Assembly (NCBI GenBank): GCA_963816985.1
Contig: CAWFMF010000004.1
Location: 2,170,001 to 2,234,000, forward strand
Direction of reading: 5' to 3'
From: JAIVJM01 sp963816985
Lineage (GTDB): Bacteria; Acidobacteriota; Blastocatellia; Pyrinomonadales; Pyrinomonadaceae
DNA length: 64,000 nt
Each line of letters opens with the position of its first letter. Positions within the stretch are counted from its first letter, which is position 1. Below are positions 52,915 to 60,896 of this stretch, one piece after another. Both the position numbers and the translations under genes were made by a program. The notes under the pieces are model-generated. The model saw nothing but the letters and a program-made list of their open reading frames with translations. It had not been told where the DNA came from and made no database searches.

Positions 52915-55029
52915 ATGAAGCGTTACGTCATCAAGCGGCCCGCCGGGTCGCAACTCCCCGAAAAGCTTTCGCGCTACCGCGAGGAGTTGAACGAGGAGCA
53001 GTTCGCCGTGGCGACCGCGCCCGCCGGCTCCGCCCTCGTCATCGCGGGCGCGGGGAGCGGGAAGACGCGCGCCATCACCTACCGCGTCGCCTACCTCGTC
53101 GAGCAAGGCGTCTCCCCTTCGCGCATCATGCTCGCCACCTTCACGAACCGCGCGGCGCGAGAGATGCTGCGGCGCGTCGAACAGCTCGCGGGCGGCGGCG
53201 ACGTGGCCCGGCGCGTCTGGGGCGGGACGTTCCACCGCATCGCCAACCTCATCCTCCGCCGCCACGCCGCCTCGCTCGGCTACGAGCAGAACTACTCCAT
53301 CCTCGACTCCGAGGACGTGCGCGATTTCCTCTCGGTCTGCGTGGACGAGGCGGGGATTGACACCAAGGCCCGCCGCTTCCCCAAAGCGGAAGTCCTGCAA
53401 GACATCATCAGCTTCGCCACCAACACCGACCGCCCCATCTCGGATGTCGTCGCGCGCCGCTACCCATACTTCGAGCCGCTCTCGGCGCAAATCACGCGCG
53501 TTGACCGCGTTTACGCCGAGCGCAAGCGCGAGCGCAACGTCATGGACTACGACGACCTCCTCTTGAACTGGAAGCGGCTCCTGATGGAGAAGGACGAAAT
53601 CGCCGCCATCTATCAGGAGCAGTTCGAGCACGTCCTCGTGGACGAGTATCAGGACACGAACAAGTTGCAGTCCGAGATCGTTGACCTCCTCGCCGTCAAA
53701 CACAAGAACGTGATGGTCGTCGGCGACGACGCGCAGAGCATCTTCGCCTTTCGCGGCGCGGAGTGGTCGAACATCTACGAGTTCCCGCAACGCTACCCGC
53801 AGGCGCGCGTCTTCCGCCTCGAAACCAACTACCGCTCGACGCCCGAAATCCTCGCCGTCGCCAACACCGCTATCACCGCCAACCGCAAGCAGTTCCCGAA
53901 AGAACTCCGCGCACATCGTCCGTCGCTCGGCCTCGCGCCTGCGCTCGTCCCCTGCCGCGACGCCGACCAGCAGGCCGCCTTCACCGCCTCGCGCATCCTC
54001 GAACTCAGAGACGAAGGCATCGCTTTGAAAGAGATGGCCGTCCTCTACCGCTCGCACTATCACTCGCTTGAGCTGCAACTAGAGTTAACGCGTCGCGGCA
54101 TCCCCTACCGCATCCGCAGCGGCGTCCGCTTCTTCGAGCAGGCGCACATCAAAGATGTCATCTCCTACCTCCGCCTCGTCGCCAACCCGCGCGACGAGCT
54201 GGCGTGGAAGCGAGTCCTCCGTCTCATCCCCAACGTCGGCCCCGCGACGGCGAATCGCATCTGGGAGCGCGTCGCCTACGCCCCTGACCCGCTCGCCCTC
54301 ATCACTCGCGGCGAGGCCGACGCGCTCGCCTCCAAACGCGGCACTGCTTGGGCGGACTTCCGCTCGCTCCTCGAAGAACTCTGCAAAGACGAGACGCGCC
54401 ACGCGCCCGCCCGCCAGATAGAGTTGATACTCGCGCGCGGCTACGAGTCGCACCTCGAAGCGACTTACGAGAACGCCGAGGCCCGCCTCGAAGACCTCCG
54501 CCAGCTCGCCCACTACAGCGCGCGTTACAACTCGACCGAAGAGTTCCTTGCCGAACTCGCTCTGCTTTCGACCGAACGTTACGGCGCGCCCCAAATCCCT
54601 GCGGGCGAAGACGTGGTCTCCGGCGGCGAGGAGGACGAACTCCTCACGCTCACCTCCGTCCACCAAGCCAAAGGTCTCGAATGGCAGGCCGTCTTCATCA
54701 TCTGGGCCGCCGACGGCAAGTTCCCCAGCCCCCGCTCCCTCCGCGACGCCGACGGCGAAGAAGAAGAACGCCGCCTCTGGTACGTCGCCCTCACCCGCGC
54801 CCGCGATCAGCTCTACCTCACCTATCCTTTGATGGTCACCGACCACACCCGCCAAACCCTCCTCCAACGCCCCTCCCGCTTCGTCACCGAAGTCCCCCCC
54901 GACCTCTATGAAATCTGGAGCCTCGAAGAAGAAACCACGACGACGCCCGCACTCGAAGCGCCCGCGCCGGACGACGGCGACGACAGAACAGAAAGCGGAG
55001 GCGGCGAGCCAGGCGGCTACGTCAATTAA
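52915..55029 (+). CDS. UvrD/PcrA-family superfamily 1 DNA helicase
   Basis: 704 residues with all SF1A motifs: VIAGAGSGKTRAITYRVAYL (I), ATFTNRAAREML (Ia), VLVDEYQDTNKLQ (II), VVGDDAQSIFAFRGAEWSNI (III), LETNYRSTPEI (IV), LTSVHQAKGLEWQAVFIIWA (V) and RRLWYVALTRARDQLYLTYP (VI). A 3'-5' helicase in repair or replication restart. Start ATG at 52915. The C-terminal ~50 residues are acidic and Gly/Glu-rich, without the UvrD RNAP-binding Tudor-like end that I could recognise. Confidence 0.94.
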   Translation: MKRYVIKRPAGSQLPEKLSRYREELNEEQFAVATAPAGSALVIAGAGSGKTRAITYRVAYLVEQGVSPSRIMLATFTNRAAREMLRRVEQLAGGGDVARRVWGGTFHRIANLILRRHAASLGYEQNYSILDSEDVRDFLSVCVDEAGIDTKARRFPKAEVLQDIISFATNTDRPISDVVARRYPYFEPLSAQITRVDRVYAERKRERNVMDYDDLLLNWKRLLMEKDEIAAIYQEQFEHVLVDEYQDTNKLQSEIVDLLAVKHKNVMVVGDDAQSIFAFRGAEWSNIYEFPQRYPQARVFRLETNYRSTPEILAVANTAITANRKQFPKELRAHRPSLGLAPALVPCRDADQQAAFTASRILELRDEGIALKEMAVLYRSHYHSLELQLELTRRGIPYRIRSGVRFFEQAHIKDVISYLRLVANPRDELAWKRVLRLIPNVGPATANRIWERVAYAPDPLALITRGEADALASKRGTAWADFRSLLEELCKDETRHAPARQIELILARGYESHLEATYENAEARLEDLRQLAHYSARYNSTEEFLAELALLSTERYGAPQIPAGEDVVSGGEEDELLTLTSVHQAKGLEWQAVFIIWAADGKFPSPRSLRDADGEEEERRLWYVALTRARDQLYLTYPLMVTDHTRQTLLQRPSRFVTEVPPDLYEIWSLEEETTTTPALEAPAPDDGDDRTESGGGEPGGYVN

Positions 55030-55050
55030 AACTTACCGGAGCTAACCGCG

Positions 55051-56007
55051 ATGGCTAATCCCGAACATGTTGAGATTTTGAAACGGGGAGTGGAGGTGTG
55101 GAATGAGTGGAGAGATGAACACCCAGACATTCGTCCAGACCTCATCCGCGCAGACCTCGGCTACGCAGACCTTCACAACGCAGACTTCAGCGGCGTAGAC
55201 CTCAGCGGCGCAGACCTCGGCTACGCAAACCTCGGCAATGCAAACCTCAGCAGCGCAGACCTTAGCCGCTCGGTTCTCTATGGCGCAGACCTCCGCGACG
55301 CAAACCTCAGCGGCGCAGACTTCACATTTGTAATAGTGGGTTACACTGCATTTGCGGGCAACGACCTCAGCGAAGTTGAAGGGCTGGAGACGGTAAGACA
55401 CGACGGCCCCTCCAGCATCGGCGTTGACACACTTTACAAATCAGGCGGGAAGATACCCGAAGCCTTCCTGCGCGGGTGCGGCGTCCCGGCCGATTTCATA
55501 ACCTTCATCCCTTCGCACTTCGGCGTACAGCAGGCAATACAGTTCTACTCGTGCTTCATCAGCTACAGCACGCGGGACGAAGAGTTCGCGCGGCGTCTTT
55601 ACTCACGGATGAGAGACGAGAAGTTGCGCGTGTGGTTCGCGCCGGAAGAGATGAAGGGCGGACAGAAGCTCTACGAACAGATAGAGCGCGCCATTCAACT
55701 GCACGACAGGCTGCTGCTCGTCCTCTCGGAGAGCAGTATGCAGAGCGAATGGGTGATAACCGAGATTCAGAGGGCGCGGGAGACGGAGATGAAAGAGGGC
55801 AGGCGCAAACTTTTCCCGATTACCATCGTGGAGTTCGACAAGGTTAAAGCGTGGAGACGCTTCGACGCCGACACCGGCAAGGACTTGGCTAAGGAAGTGC
55901 GTGAGTATTTCATCCCCGACTTCTCCGACTGGAAAGACCACGACGCTTTCGAGAAGGCATTCGAGAGATTGCTCCGCGATTTGCGGGCCGAAGAGGCCAG
56001 AGCCTAA
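55051..56007 (+). CDS. Pentapeptide-repeat protein with C-terminal TIR domain
   Basis: 318 residues. Residues ~30-95 contain about 10 pentapeptide repeats (ADLHNADFSGVDLSGADLGY, with A(D/N)Lxx), forming a beta-helix. After a linker, a TIR domain starts at FYSCFISYSTRDEEFARRLY and continues with LRVWFAPEEMKGGQKLYEQI and LLLVLSESSMQSEWVITEIQ. The Glu in SEWVITE occupies the position of the NADase Glu of bacterial defence TIRs. It could be an NAD-degrading effector in anti-phage or signalling systems. No partner sensor gene lies beside it. It is 21 bp after the helicase stop, probably co-transcribed. The Pfam-style variant pattern FxxYSTRDE is canonical. Confidence 0.88.
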   Translation: MANPEHVEILKRGVEVWNEWRDEHPDIRPDLIRADLGYADLHNADFSGVDLSGADLGYANLGNANLSSADLSRSVLYGADLRDANLSGADFTFVIVGYTAFAGNDLSEVEGLETVRHDGPSSIGVDTLYKSGGKIPEAFLRGCGVPADFITFIPSHFGVQQAIQFYSCFISYSTRDEEFARRLYSRMRDEKLRVWFAPEEMKGGQKLYEQIERAIQLHDRLLLVLSESSMQSEWVITEIQRARETEMKEGRRKLFPITIVEFDKVKAWRRFDADTGKDLAKEVREYFIPDFSDWKDHDAFEKAFERLLRDLRAEEARA

Positions 56008-56070
56008 CCCTGTTGGCTCTACTCGCCTGTGCTAAACTTCCTCATAAATCAGCAGCGTTCGGAGAGATTA

Positions 56071-56762
56071 ATGGTCGAAGAGGAGGAACCTTTGACGACA
56101 GACCTGTCGCTCAGGGCGGAGGTGAGGCTCTATTACGACCTGCACGCCCCGGCGTTGACGCCCGCGCCTTTGCTCATCGCCTTGCACGGGTACGGGAGCA
56201 ACAAGGGTTGGATGATGCGGGAGGCGAGGCGGCACGTGCCGAAGGGGTTCGCGGTGGCGGCGTTGCAGGGGCCGCACCAGCACATGAAGGAGCCGAAGGA
56301 GGCGGGCGGGCCTTTTAGGTACGGCTTCGGGTGGCTGACGAATTTTCGCGCGGAGGATTCGGTCGCGCTTCATCATCGTGCGTTGAAGGATTTGATTGAG
56401 TCGCTCGTCGGGCAGGGCATGGCGCGGCGGGAGGCGGTCTTTCTGTTGGGCTTCTCGCAGTCGTGCGCGCTCAATTATCGCTTCGCGTTCACGCACCGCG
56501 ACTTGCTGCGCGGGTGCATCGGCATCTGCGGGGGGCTGCCGGGCGACTGGGAGACGAGCGGGCTCTACGGCGAGACGCGGGCCTCCGTCCTTCATCTGCA
56601 CGGCAGCGGGACGAGTTTTATCCGCCCGCGCGAGTCGAAGACTATGCGGAGCGTCTGCGCACGCGCGCCAGTGATACGGAAGTGAAAGCGTTCGACGCCG
56701 CGCACGAAATCACGCCCGCGATGCGCGCCGAGGTGCGGGCGTGGCTCGCGGCGCGTGCTTGA
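56071..56762 (+). pseudogene. Alpha/beta hydrolase (phospholipase/carboxylesterase-like), one frameshift
   Basis: ATG at 56071 after GGAGAG. LLIALHGYGSNKGWMMREAR (oxyanion loop HGYG) and FLLGFSQSCALNYRFAF (nucleophile Ser in GFSQS) identify the family. After VLHLHGS the frame breaks near 56615. Another frame supplies DEFYPPARVEDYAERLRTRA and FDAAHEITPAMRAEVRAWLA, with the catalytic Asp and His. Together they give an intact triad of ~230 residues, so the break is probably an indel error or recent mutation. Confidence 0.85.
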
Positions 56763-56811
56763 AGTCGGCGGGTGAAAGGACATACTCTCCTCGGTTGGAG
56801 TGAGTCAACAA

Positions 56812-56904
56812 GTCAGAACGCCTGCGGTAGCGGGCGGGTCTCGCTTCGCTGAGCGGGCCTTGCTTGGACAACGGAACCCGCCCGCTACCGCAGGCGGTTC
56901 TGAC
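56812..56904. repeat. REP-like palindrome
   Basis: GTCAGAACGCCTGCGGTAGC and its inverse GCTACCGCAGGCGGTTCTGA form ~28-bp arms, with a smaller GCGGGCGGGT/ACCCGCCCGC core. Near-identical to 60055-60148 and related to 18017-18092. Confidence 0.85.
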
Positions 56905-56937
56905 ATGTCTTGATTTTGAAAGGGGCTACAAACGCGC

Positions 56938-57411
56938 ATGAACAGGAAATACGTTTTCACGGTGGCCTCGCTGGTGTTGGCCGCAGGCGTCGTCTACGGT
57001 TATCGCGGCCTCGCGTCGTCGCCCGACAAGAAAACGGACAAGGAGATAGAGGCCGTGCGCGCCGTCCTCGAAGCGCAGCAGGCGGCTTGGAACCGGGGCG
57101 ACATCGAGGGCTTCATGAGCGGCTACGCCAAAGAGGAGGGCATCACTTTCCTCTCCGGCGACACGCTGACGCGCGGGTGGCAGACCGTCCTCGAACGCTA
57201 CCGGAAGAACTACGACTCGCGCGCGAAGATGGGGACGCTCGCCTTCTCGGATTTGGAGTTCAAGCCCTTGAGCCCCTTCTACACGATGGTCACCGGGCGC
57301 TTCCAACTCACGCGCGAGAACGGCGAGACCCCGCACGGGCGTTTCACCCTCGTCTTCCGCCGCACCAACGGCGGCTGGCGCATCGTCCACGACCACACGT
57401 CGTCGGCGTAG
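56938..57411 (+). CDS. SnoaL/DUF4440-like protein with signal anchor
   Basis: 157 residues. An N-terminal membrane segment (YVFTVASLVLAAGVVYGYRG) precedes an NTF2-like fold: VRAVLEAQQAAWNRGDIEGF then MSGYAKEEGITFLSGDTLTR and the end LVFRRTNGGWRIVHDHTS. The family covers isomerases, lumazine-like binders and proteins of unknown function, so activity cannot be set. Export is inferred. Confidence 0.88.
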   Translation: MNRKYVFTVASLVLAAGVVYGYRGLASSPDKKTDKEIEAVRAVLEAQQAAWNRGDIEGFMSGYAKEEGITFLSGDTLTRGWQTVLERYRKNYDSRAKMGTLAFSDLEFKPLSPFYTMVTGRFQLTRENGETPHGRFTLVFRRTNGGWRIVHDHTSSA

Positions 57412-57417
57412 CCGAAG

Positions 57418-57538
57418 AGTTCAAGGTTCAAAGTTCAAGGTTCAAAGTTGAAGACCTGTTCTTAACTTTGAATTGAACCTTGAACTTTGAACTTATTTCC
57501 GACTTTGAACCTTGAACCTTGAACTTTGAACTCTGAAC
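57418..57538. repeat. Word-repeat hairpin between the SnoaL-like gene and hutI
   Basis: GTTCAAGGTTCAAAGTTC words on the left, then TTGAACTTTGAAC and several CTTTGAACCTTGAACC copies on the right. It shares its word with the hairpin at 52404-52484 and runs up to the hutI start region. Confidence 0.8.
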
Positions 57539-57543
57539 TCATA

Positions 57544-58827
57544 TTGCTCGTCGTTAATTGCTCGCAACTCGTGACGCTCGCGGGGCCGGGGCGCGCGCGC
57601 GTGGGGGCGGAGATGCGTGAGCTTTCGGTGGTCGAAGACGGGGCGATGCTGGTGCGGGGCGGGCGCGTGGAGCGCGTGGGGACGCGGGCCGAAGTTGAGC
57701 CGCACGCCGGGGCGGATGCGTCGGTGTTGGACGCGGGGGGGCGCGTCGTTTTGCCGGGCTTCGTGGATGCGCACGCGCACCCGGTCTTCGCGGGGAACCG
57801 CGCGGACGAGTTCGAGCGGCGCGCGGAGGGGCAGACTTATCAGGAGATCGCGGCGGCGGGCGGGGGGATTCGCTCGACCGTGCGGCGCACGCGCGCGGCG
57901 ACGGAAGACCAGTTGGTCGCTTCGGCGCGTGGGCGCGAAGAGTGGTTCCTGCGGACGGGGACGACGACCGTCGAGGCCAAGTCGGGTTACGGGCTCTCGG
58001 TCGAGGACGAGTTGAAGATGCTGCGTGTCGTGCGGCGTCTGGACGGGGGCGGCGCGCTCAGGTACGTCCCGACCTTCCTCGGCGCGCACGAAGTGCCGGA
58101 CGAGTTCCGCGGGCGGCGCGGCGAGTACGTGGACTTGGTCGTCGGAGAGATGCTGCCGCGCGTCGCCGCCGAAGGGTTGGCGGAGTTCTGCGACGTGTTC
58201 TGCGAGGAGCGAGTCTTCACGACGGACGAGTCGCGGCGCATCCTGACTGAGGCGCGCGCGCGAGGGCTTGGCCTTCGCGTCCACGCCGATCAGCTCTCGC
58301 TTTCGGGCGGCGCGAAGCTCGCGGCGGAACTCAGGGCCGAGACCGCCGACCACCTCGAACACACGGACGCCGAAGGCATCAGGGCTCTCAAGGCGGCGGG
58401 CGTCCAGCCGGTGCTTCTGCCCGGCTCGGTCTACGCGCTCGGCTCGCGGCAGTACCCGGCGGCGCGCGCGATGATAGACGCAGGTCTCGCCGTCGTCCTC
58501 GCCACCGACTTCAACCCCGGCTCGTCGCCCACGCCCTCGATGACGATGATCCTCTCGCTCGCCTCCACGCACTTGAAGATGACGCCCGCCGAGGCCGTCA
58601 CCGCCGCGACCGTCAACGCCGCCTACAGCCTTCGGCGCGGCGCGGAAGCGGGCACGCTCGAACCGGGCAAGCGCGCCGACTTCGTCGTCCACGACTGCGA
58701 GGACTACCGCGAACTCGCCTACTTCTTCGGCGTCGAGCACGCGCACGCGACTTACGTCGGGGGCCGCGAAGTCTACGCGCGCGCGCGTCAGACGGGGCCA
58801 CAAGAGAGCGGCGAAAAAAATCGTTGA
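57544..58827 (+). CDS. hutI: Imidazolonepropionase
   Basis: 427-residue amidohydrolase that opens imidazolone-propionate to formimino-glutamate, the third step of histidine breakdown. Metal and substrate motifs are GFVDAHAHPVFAGNRADEFE, GTTTVEAKSGYGLSVEDELK, ADHLEHTDAEGI and VLATDFNPGSSPTPSMTMIL. I choose TTG at 57544 (MLLVVNCSQLVTLAG) because the family starts there; an earlier TTG at 57526 lies in the word hairpin. hutH is at the other end of the window. Confidence 0.96.
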   Translation: MLVVNCSQLVTLAGPGRARVGAEMRELSVVEDGAMLVRGGRVERVGTRAEVEPHAGADASVLDAGGRVVLPGFVDAHAHPVFAGNRADEFERRAEGQTYQEIAAAGGGIRSTVRRTRAATEDQLVASARGREEWFLRTGTTTVEAKSGYGLSVEDELKMLRVVRRLDGGGALRYVPTFLGAHEVPDEFRGRRGEYVDLVVGEMLPRVAAEGLAEFCDVFCEERVFTTDESRRILTEARARGLGLRVHADQLSLSGGAKLAAELRAETADHLEHTDAEGIRALKAAGVQPVLLPGSVYALGSRQYPAARAMIDAGLAVVLATDFNPGSSPTPSMTMILSLASTHLKMTPAEAVTAATVNAAYSLRRGAEAGTLEPGKRADFVVHDCEDYRELAYFFGVEHAHATYVGGREVYARARQTGPQESGEKNR

Positions 58828-58853
58828 CGCCCAAAGTATTGTTCCTTTATCAT
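58824..58853 (+). promoter_or_regulatory. Sigma-70 promoter for the small transcription unit after hutI
   Basis: TTGACG (58824-58829), 18 nt, TATCAT (58848-58853). The -35 box overlaps the hutI stop codon. Transcription would begin near 58860, giving a ~30-nt leader before the small ORF. Confidence 0.6.
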
Positions 58854-58889
58854 CGCCTCAACACTGGAAAGGAGGTGATCAAACAAAGT

Positions 58890-58925
58890 ATGAGTTCTTA
58901 TCACAGTGAGGTGGCTGAAGCCTGA
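58890..58925 (+). CDS. 11-codon ORF with perfect anti-16S Shine-Dalgarno
   Basis: AAAGGAGGTGATC (58868-58880) is an exact 13-nt complement of the bacterial 16S rRNA 3' end. It stands 9 nt before ATG at 58890. The ORF encodes MSSYHSEVAEA and stops at TGA. So strong a ribosome site for so short a peptide suggests a leader peptide, a regulatory peptide or a ribosome-binding decoy RNA. No homologue is known to me. Confidence 0.5.
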   Translation: MSSYHSEVAEA

Positions 58926-59038
58926 TAAGCTTCGACCGGCGCTATCGTCCGCAGAGTTACCGAGACTCCGGTTGAAGCGGCGACCCACTCAAGCAATACA
59001 AGTGAACGGTCGGATGGCTAATCCACTCAGTTCACCGG

Positions 59039-59073
59039 AAAGCCTGCCACGCGAATGGCAGGCTTTCTTCTTT
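59039..59073 (+). terminator. Intrinsic terminator
   Basis: AAAGCCTGCCA-CGCGAA-TGGCAGGCTTT, 11-bp perfect stem, followed by CTTCTTT. It closes the small transcription unit that starts near 58860. Confidence 0.85.
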
Positions 59074-59198
59074 CCAACCGACACCCGCGCCGGGTATCCT
59101 TTCAGGAACTTTCGGACTCGCGGCGAGTGTCAACAGTGACGACTGGCCGGGGCTCTACTTTCACCGTTATAGTTTGGCCGAGACGAAAGGAACCGACC

Positions 59199-59786
59199 TT
59201 GAAACTCACACGGATTATTTACGCGCTCCTCCTGCTCTCGGCGCTCTCGGTCGCGGCCCACGCACAAAGGGCGCGGCCCACGCCCACGCCCGACCCTTAC
59301 GACGAGTACCTCACGAAGATGGAGCTGCTCCTGGAGAAGACCGGCGCGGTCATCGTCAAGGGCTCGACCACCGTCGGGACGATCAACGGCCTGCGCGGCG
59401 CGGCGACCTTCACCAGTTGGGAGATGCTCGACGCGCAGACGAACCGCGCCGAGCACGGCATCAGCATCCTCATCAGCGACCCCAACCGAGAGGGCGCGGC
59501 GGAGGTGGCCTACGTTGACTACGAAGAACTCGACGCGCTGATTAAGGGGATTGACTACATCATCAAGCTCGAAAACTCGGCGACCCGGCTCAACCGCTTC
59601 GAGGCGCAGTACCGGACGCGCGGCGGGCTCGCCCTCTTCCGCTTCAACACGCCGGGCGGCTACGGCACGGCCATCTCCACCGAAGGCGTGCGCGGCCCGC
59701 GCCTCGTTCTCAGGCCGACGGGACTGGTCGAATTCCGCGACATGGTGGAGAGCGCCAAGACCATTCTCGACGAGGCCAGAAAATAA
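59199..59786 (+). CDS. Secreted hypothetical protein
   Basis: 195 residues from TTG at 59199 behind GAAAGGAAC. Signal peptide MKLTRIIYALLLLSALSVAA, cut near AHAQ. The mature domain includes GSTTVGTINGLRGAATFTSW and VDYEELDALIKGIDYIIKLE, mixed alpha/beta with no Cys or membrane helix. I do not recognise the family; several features recall phage-lambda-repressor-unrelated periplasmic proteins of unknown function. An upstream extension of the frame is not supported. Confidence 0.7.
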   Translation: MKLTRIIYALLLLSALSVAAHAQRARPTPTPDPYDEYLTKMELLLEKTGAVIVKGSTTVGTINGLRGAATFTSWEMLDAQTNRAEHGISILISDPNREGAAEVAYVDYEELDALIKGIDYIIKLENSATRLNRFEAQYRTRGGLALFRFNTPGGYGTAISTEGVRGPRLVLRPTGLVEFRDMVESAKTILDEARK

Positions 59787-59828
59787 AAGAGCCGCCGCAA
59801 CGGGACAAGGCGACGGAGGTTTCAGACG

Positions 59829-60053
59829 ATGCCTTTCATCACCGCCGAGAGGGAGGACGGGGCGACTCTGCTCCTCAACATCGAGCGCATCCAGTACGTG
59901 GCTTACCGCGACACGGAGGGGCAGGAAGTCCTCTCCGTCGTCTTCGACACGAACCCGCCCGCGCAGGGGCGTCCCGGCACGAACGAGGTCGTCATCCACG
60001 GCGCGGAGGCCCGCCGCGTGTGGGAGGCGCTCTCAAGCGTCCTCAGTCTTTAG
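59829..60053 (+). CDS. Small hypothetical protein
   Basis: 74 residues: MPFITAEREDGATLLLNIER, IQYVAYRDTEGQEVLSVVFD and a helical end AEARRVWEALSSVLSL. A single alpha/beta domain; cytoplasmic by composition. GGAGG lies about 9 nt upstream, 42 bp after the previous gene, so the two are probably in one operon. Confidence 0.7.
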   Translation: MPFITAEREDGATLLLNIERIQYVAYRDTEGQEVLSVVFDTNPPAQGRPGTNEVVIHGAEARRVWEALSSVLSL

Positions 60054-60054
60054 A

Positions 60055-60148
60055 GTCAGAACCGCCTGCGGTAGCAGGTGGGTTCAGCCGTCCGGGCGAG
60101 GCCCGTTCACCGGAACGACACCCGCCCGCTACCGCAGGCGGTTCTGAC
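60055..60148. repeat. REP-like palindrome
   Basis: GTCAGAACCGCCTGCGGTAG and its inverse CTACCGCAGGCGGTTCTGAC form long arms around an imperfect middle. Same family as 56812-56904. Confidence 0.85.
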
Positions 60149-60166
60149 TGATTAATAAACGCATGA

Positions 60167-60673
60167 ATGACGATTCAGACGGCGACGATGCGGCGCGACG
60201 TCGAGCACGTGAGGCGCGCGGTCGAGCTCGCGCTCGAAGCGGAGCGGCGGGGCAACGTGCCCGTCGGGGCCGTCATCACGCTCGGCGGCGAGATAATCGC
60301 CGAGGCGGGGAACTCCCTGCTTGTCCCTTCATACGACCCACGGCGGCACGCCGAGATTGAAGCCCTCGCCCGCGTCCCGCAAAACCTTTGGGCCGAGGCG
60401 CGGCGGATGACCTGCTACACGACGCTTGAGCCGTGCGTGATGTGCATGGGCACGCTCCTGCTCTGCGGCGTCGGGCGCGTCGTCTACGGGGCGCGCGATG
60501 TTGAAGGCGGCGCGGGCCTCATGCTCGCGCGGCTGCCCGCTTATTACGCGGGCGCGGGCCGTGCGCTCGTGCCGGAGTGGGTCGGCCCCCTCCTGCCGGA
60601 AGTCTGCGACCCGCTCGCGCGCCGCGTCCGCGAGCGCTTCGACTCGCTGCCCTGCGGGAAAGAGGGCGCGTAA
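60167..60673 (+). CDS. Nucleoside/tRNA deaminase-like protein (second TadA-type)
   Basis: 168 residues. The cytidine-deaminase fold has NVPVGAVITLGGEIIAEAGN, RRHAEIEAL (His ligand and catalytic Glu) and EPCVMCMGTLLLCGVGRVVY (Cys ligands). The C-terminal half (ARLPAYYAGAGRALVPEWVG) differs from TadA, pointing to guanine or another nucleoside deaminase. Starts at 60167 or 60188 are both possible. Confidence 0.85.
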   Translation: MTIQTATMRRDVEHVRRAVELALEAERRGNVPVGAVITLGGEIIAEAGNSLLVPSYDPRRHAEIEALARVPQNLWAEARRMTCYTTLEPCVMCMGTLLLCGVGRVVYGARDVEGGAGLMLARLPAYYAGAGRALVPEWVGPLLPEVCDPLARRVRERFDSLPCGKEGA

Positions 60674-60685
60674 AAATTTTTCACG

Positions 60686-60715
60686 TTGACAGCCTCGCCT
60701 TCGTTTATCTAGCAT
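60686..60715 (+). promoter_or_regulatory. Possible promoter upstream of the TonB-receptor-like gene
   Basis: TTGACA (60686-60691), 18 nt, TAGCAT (60710-60715). It would give a ~180-nt leader before the ATG at 60897. The rest of the 223-bp gap shows nothing I can name. Confidence 0.45.
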
Positions 60716-60896
60716 GAGCCGTCTCGCCCCGTCAGTTGCTTTTACAAGTCACGGAAATTAGTTCAACTCACGTCCGGCACGCCGACAAGGTTTACAGGGT
60801 TACGGCAACCTCGCATTGAAGAAGCGGCGGCGTCGAAAGAGTCTCCCGCTTCCAACGCAATCCTAAACACGTCTCTCGATATAGAGGAGAAAAAGT

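Larger units (their letters stand above)
58860..59073 (+). ncRNA. Candidate ~210-nt structured RNA carrying a small ORF
   Basis: Bounded by a promoter (58824-58853) and an intrinsic terminator (59039-59073). Downstream of the small ORF the sequence folds as GCTTCGACCGG with CCGGTTGAAGC (11 pairs, one G-U). It is followed by a second hairpin with GTGAAC/GTTCAC ends. I cannot match it to a known RNA family. It accounts for the 370-bp stretch between hutI and the next protein gene. Confidence 0.5.

Noticed and set aside
52483..54078. Long minus-strand reading frame of 531 codons over the helicase gene
   Set aside because: Only its last ~101 codons match a known protein (YbaB). The rest is the antisense of UvrD-like motifs and low in normal composition, as often seen in GC-rich DNA.
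57418..57538. Short direct repeats resembling a CRISPR array
   Set aside because: Repeats are 7-10 nt, contiguous and inverted between the two halves. There are no unique spacers and no cas genes.
59055..59198. N-terminal extension of the secreted protein at 59199
   Set aside because: It would start inside the intrinsic terminator and put 48 residues before a clear signal peptide.
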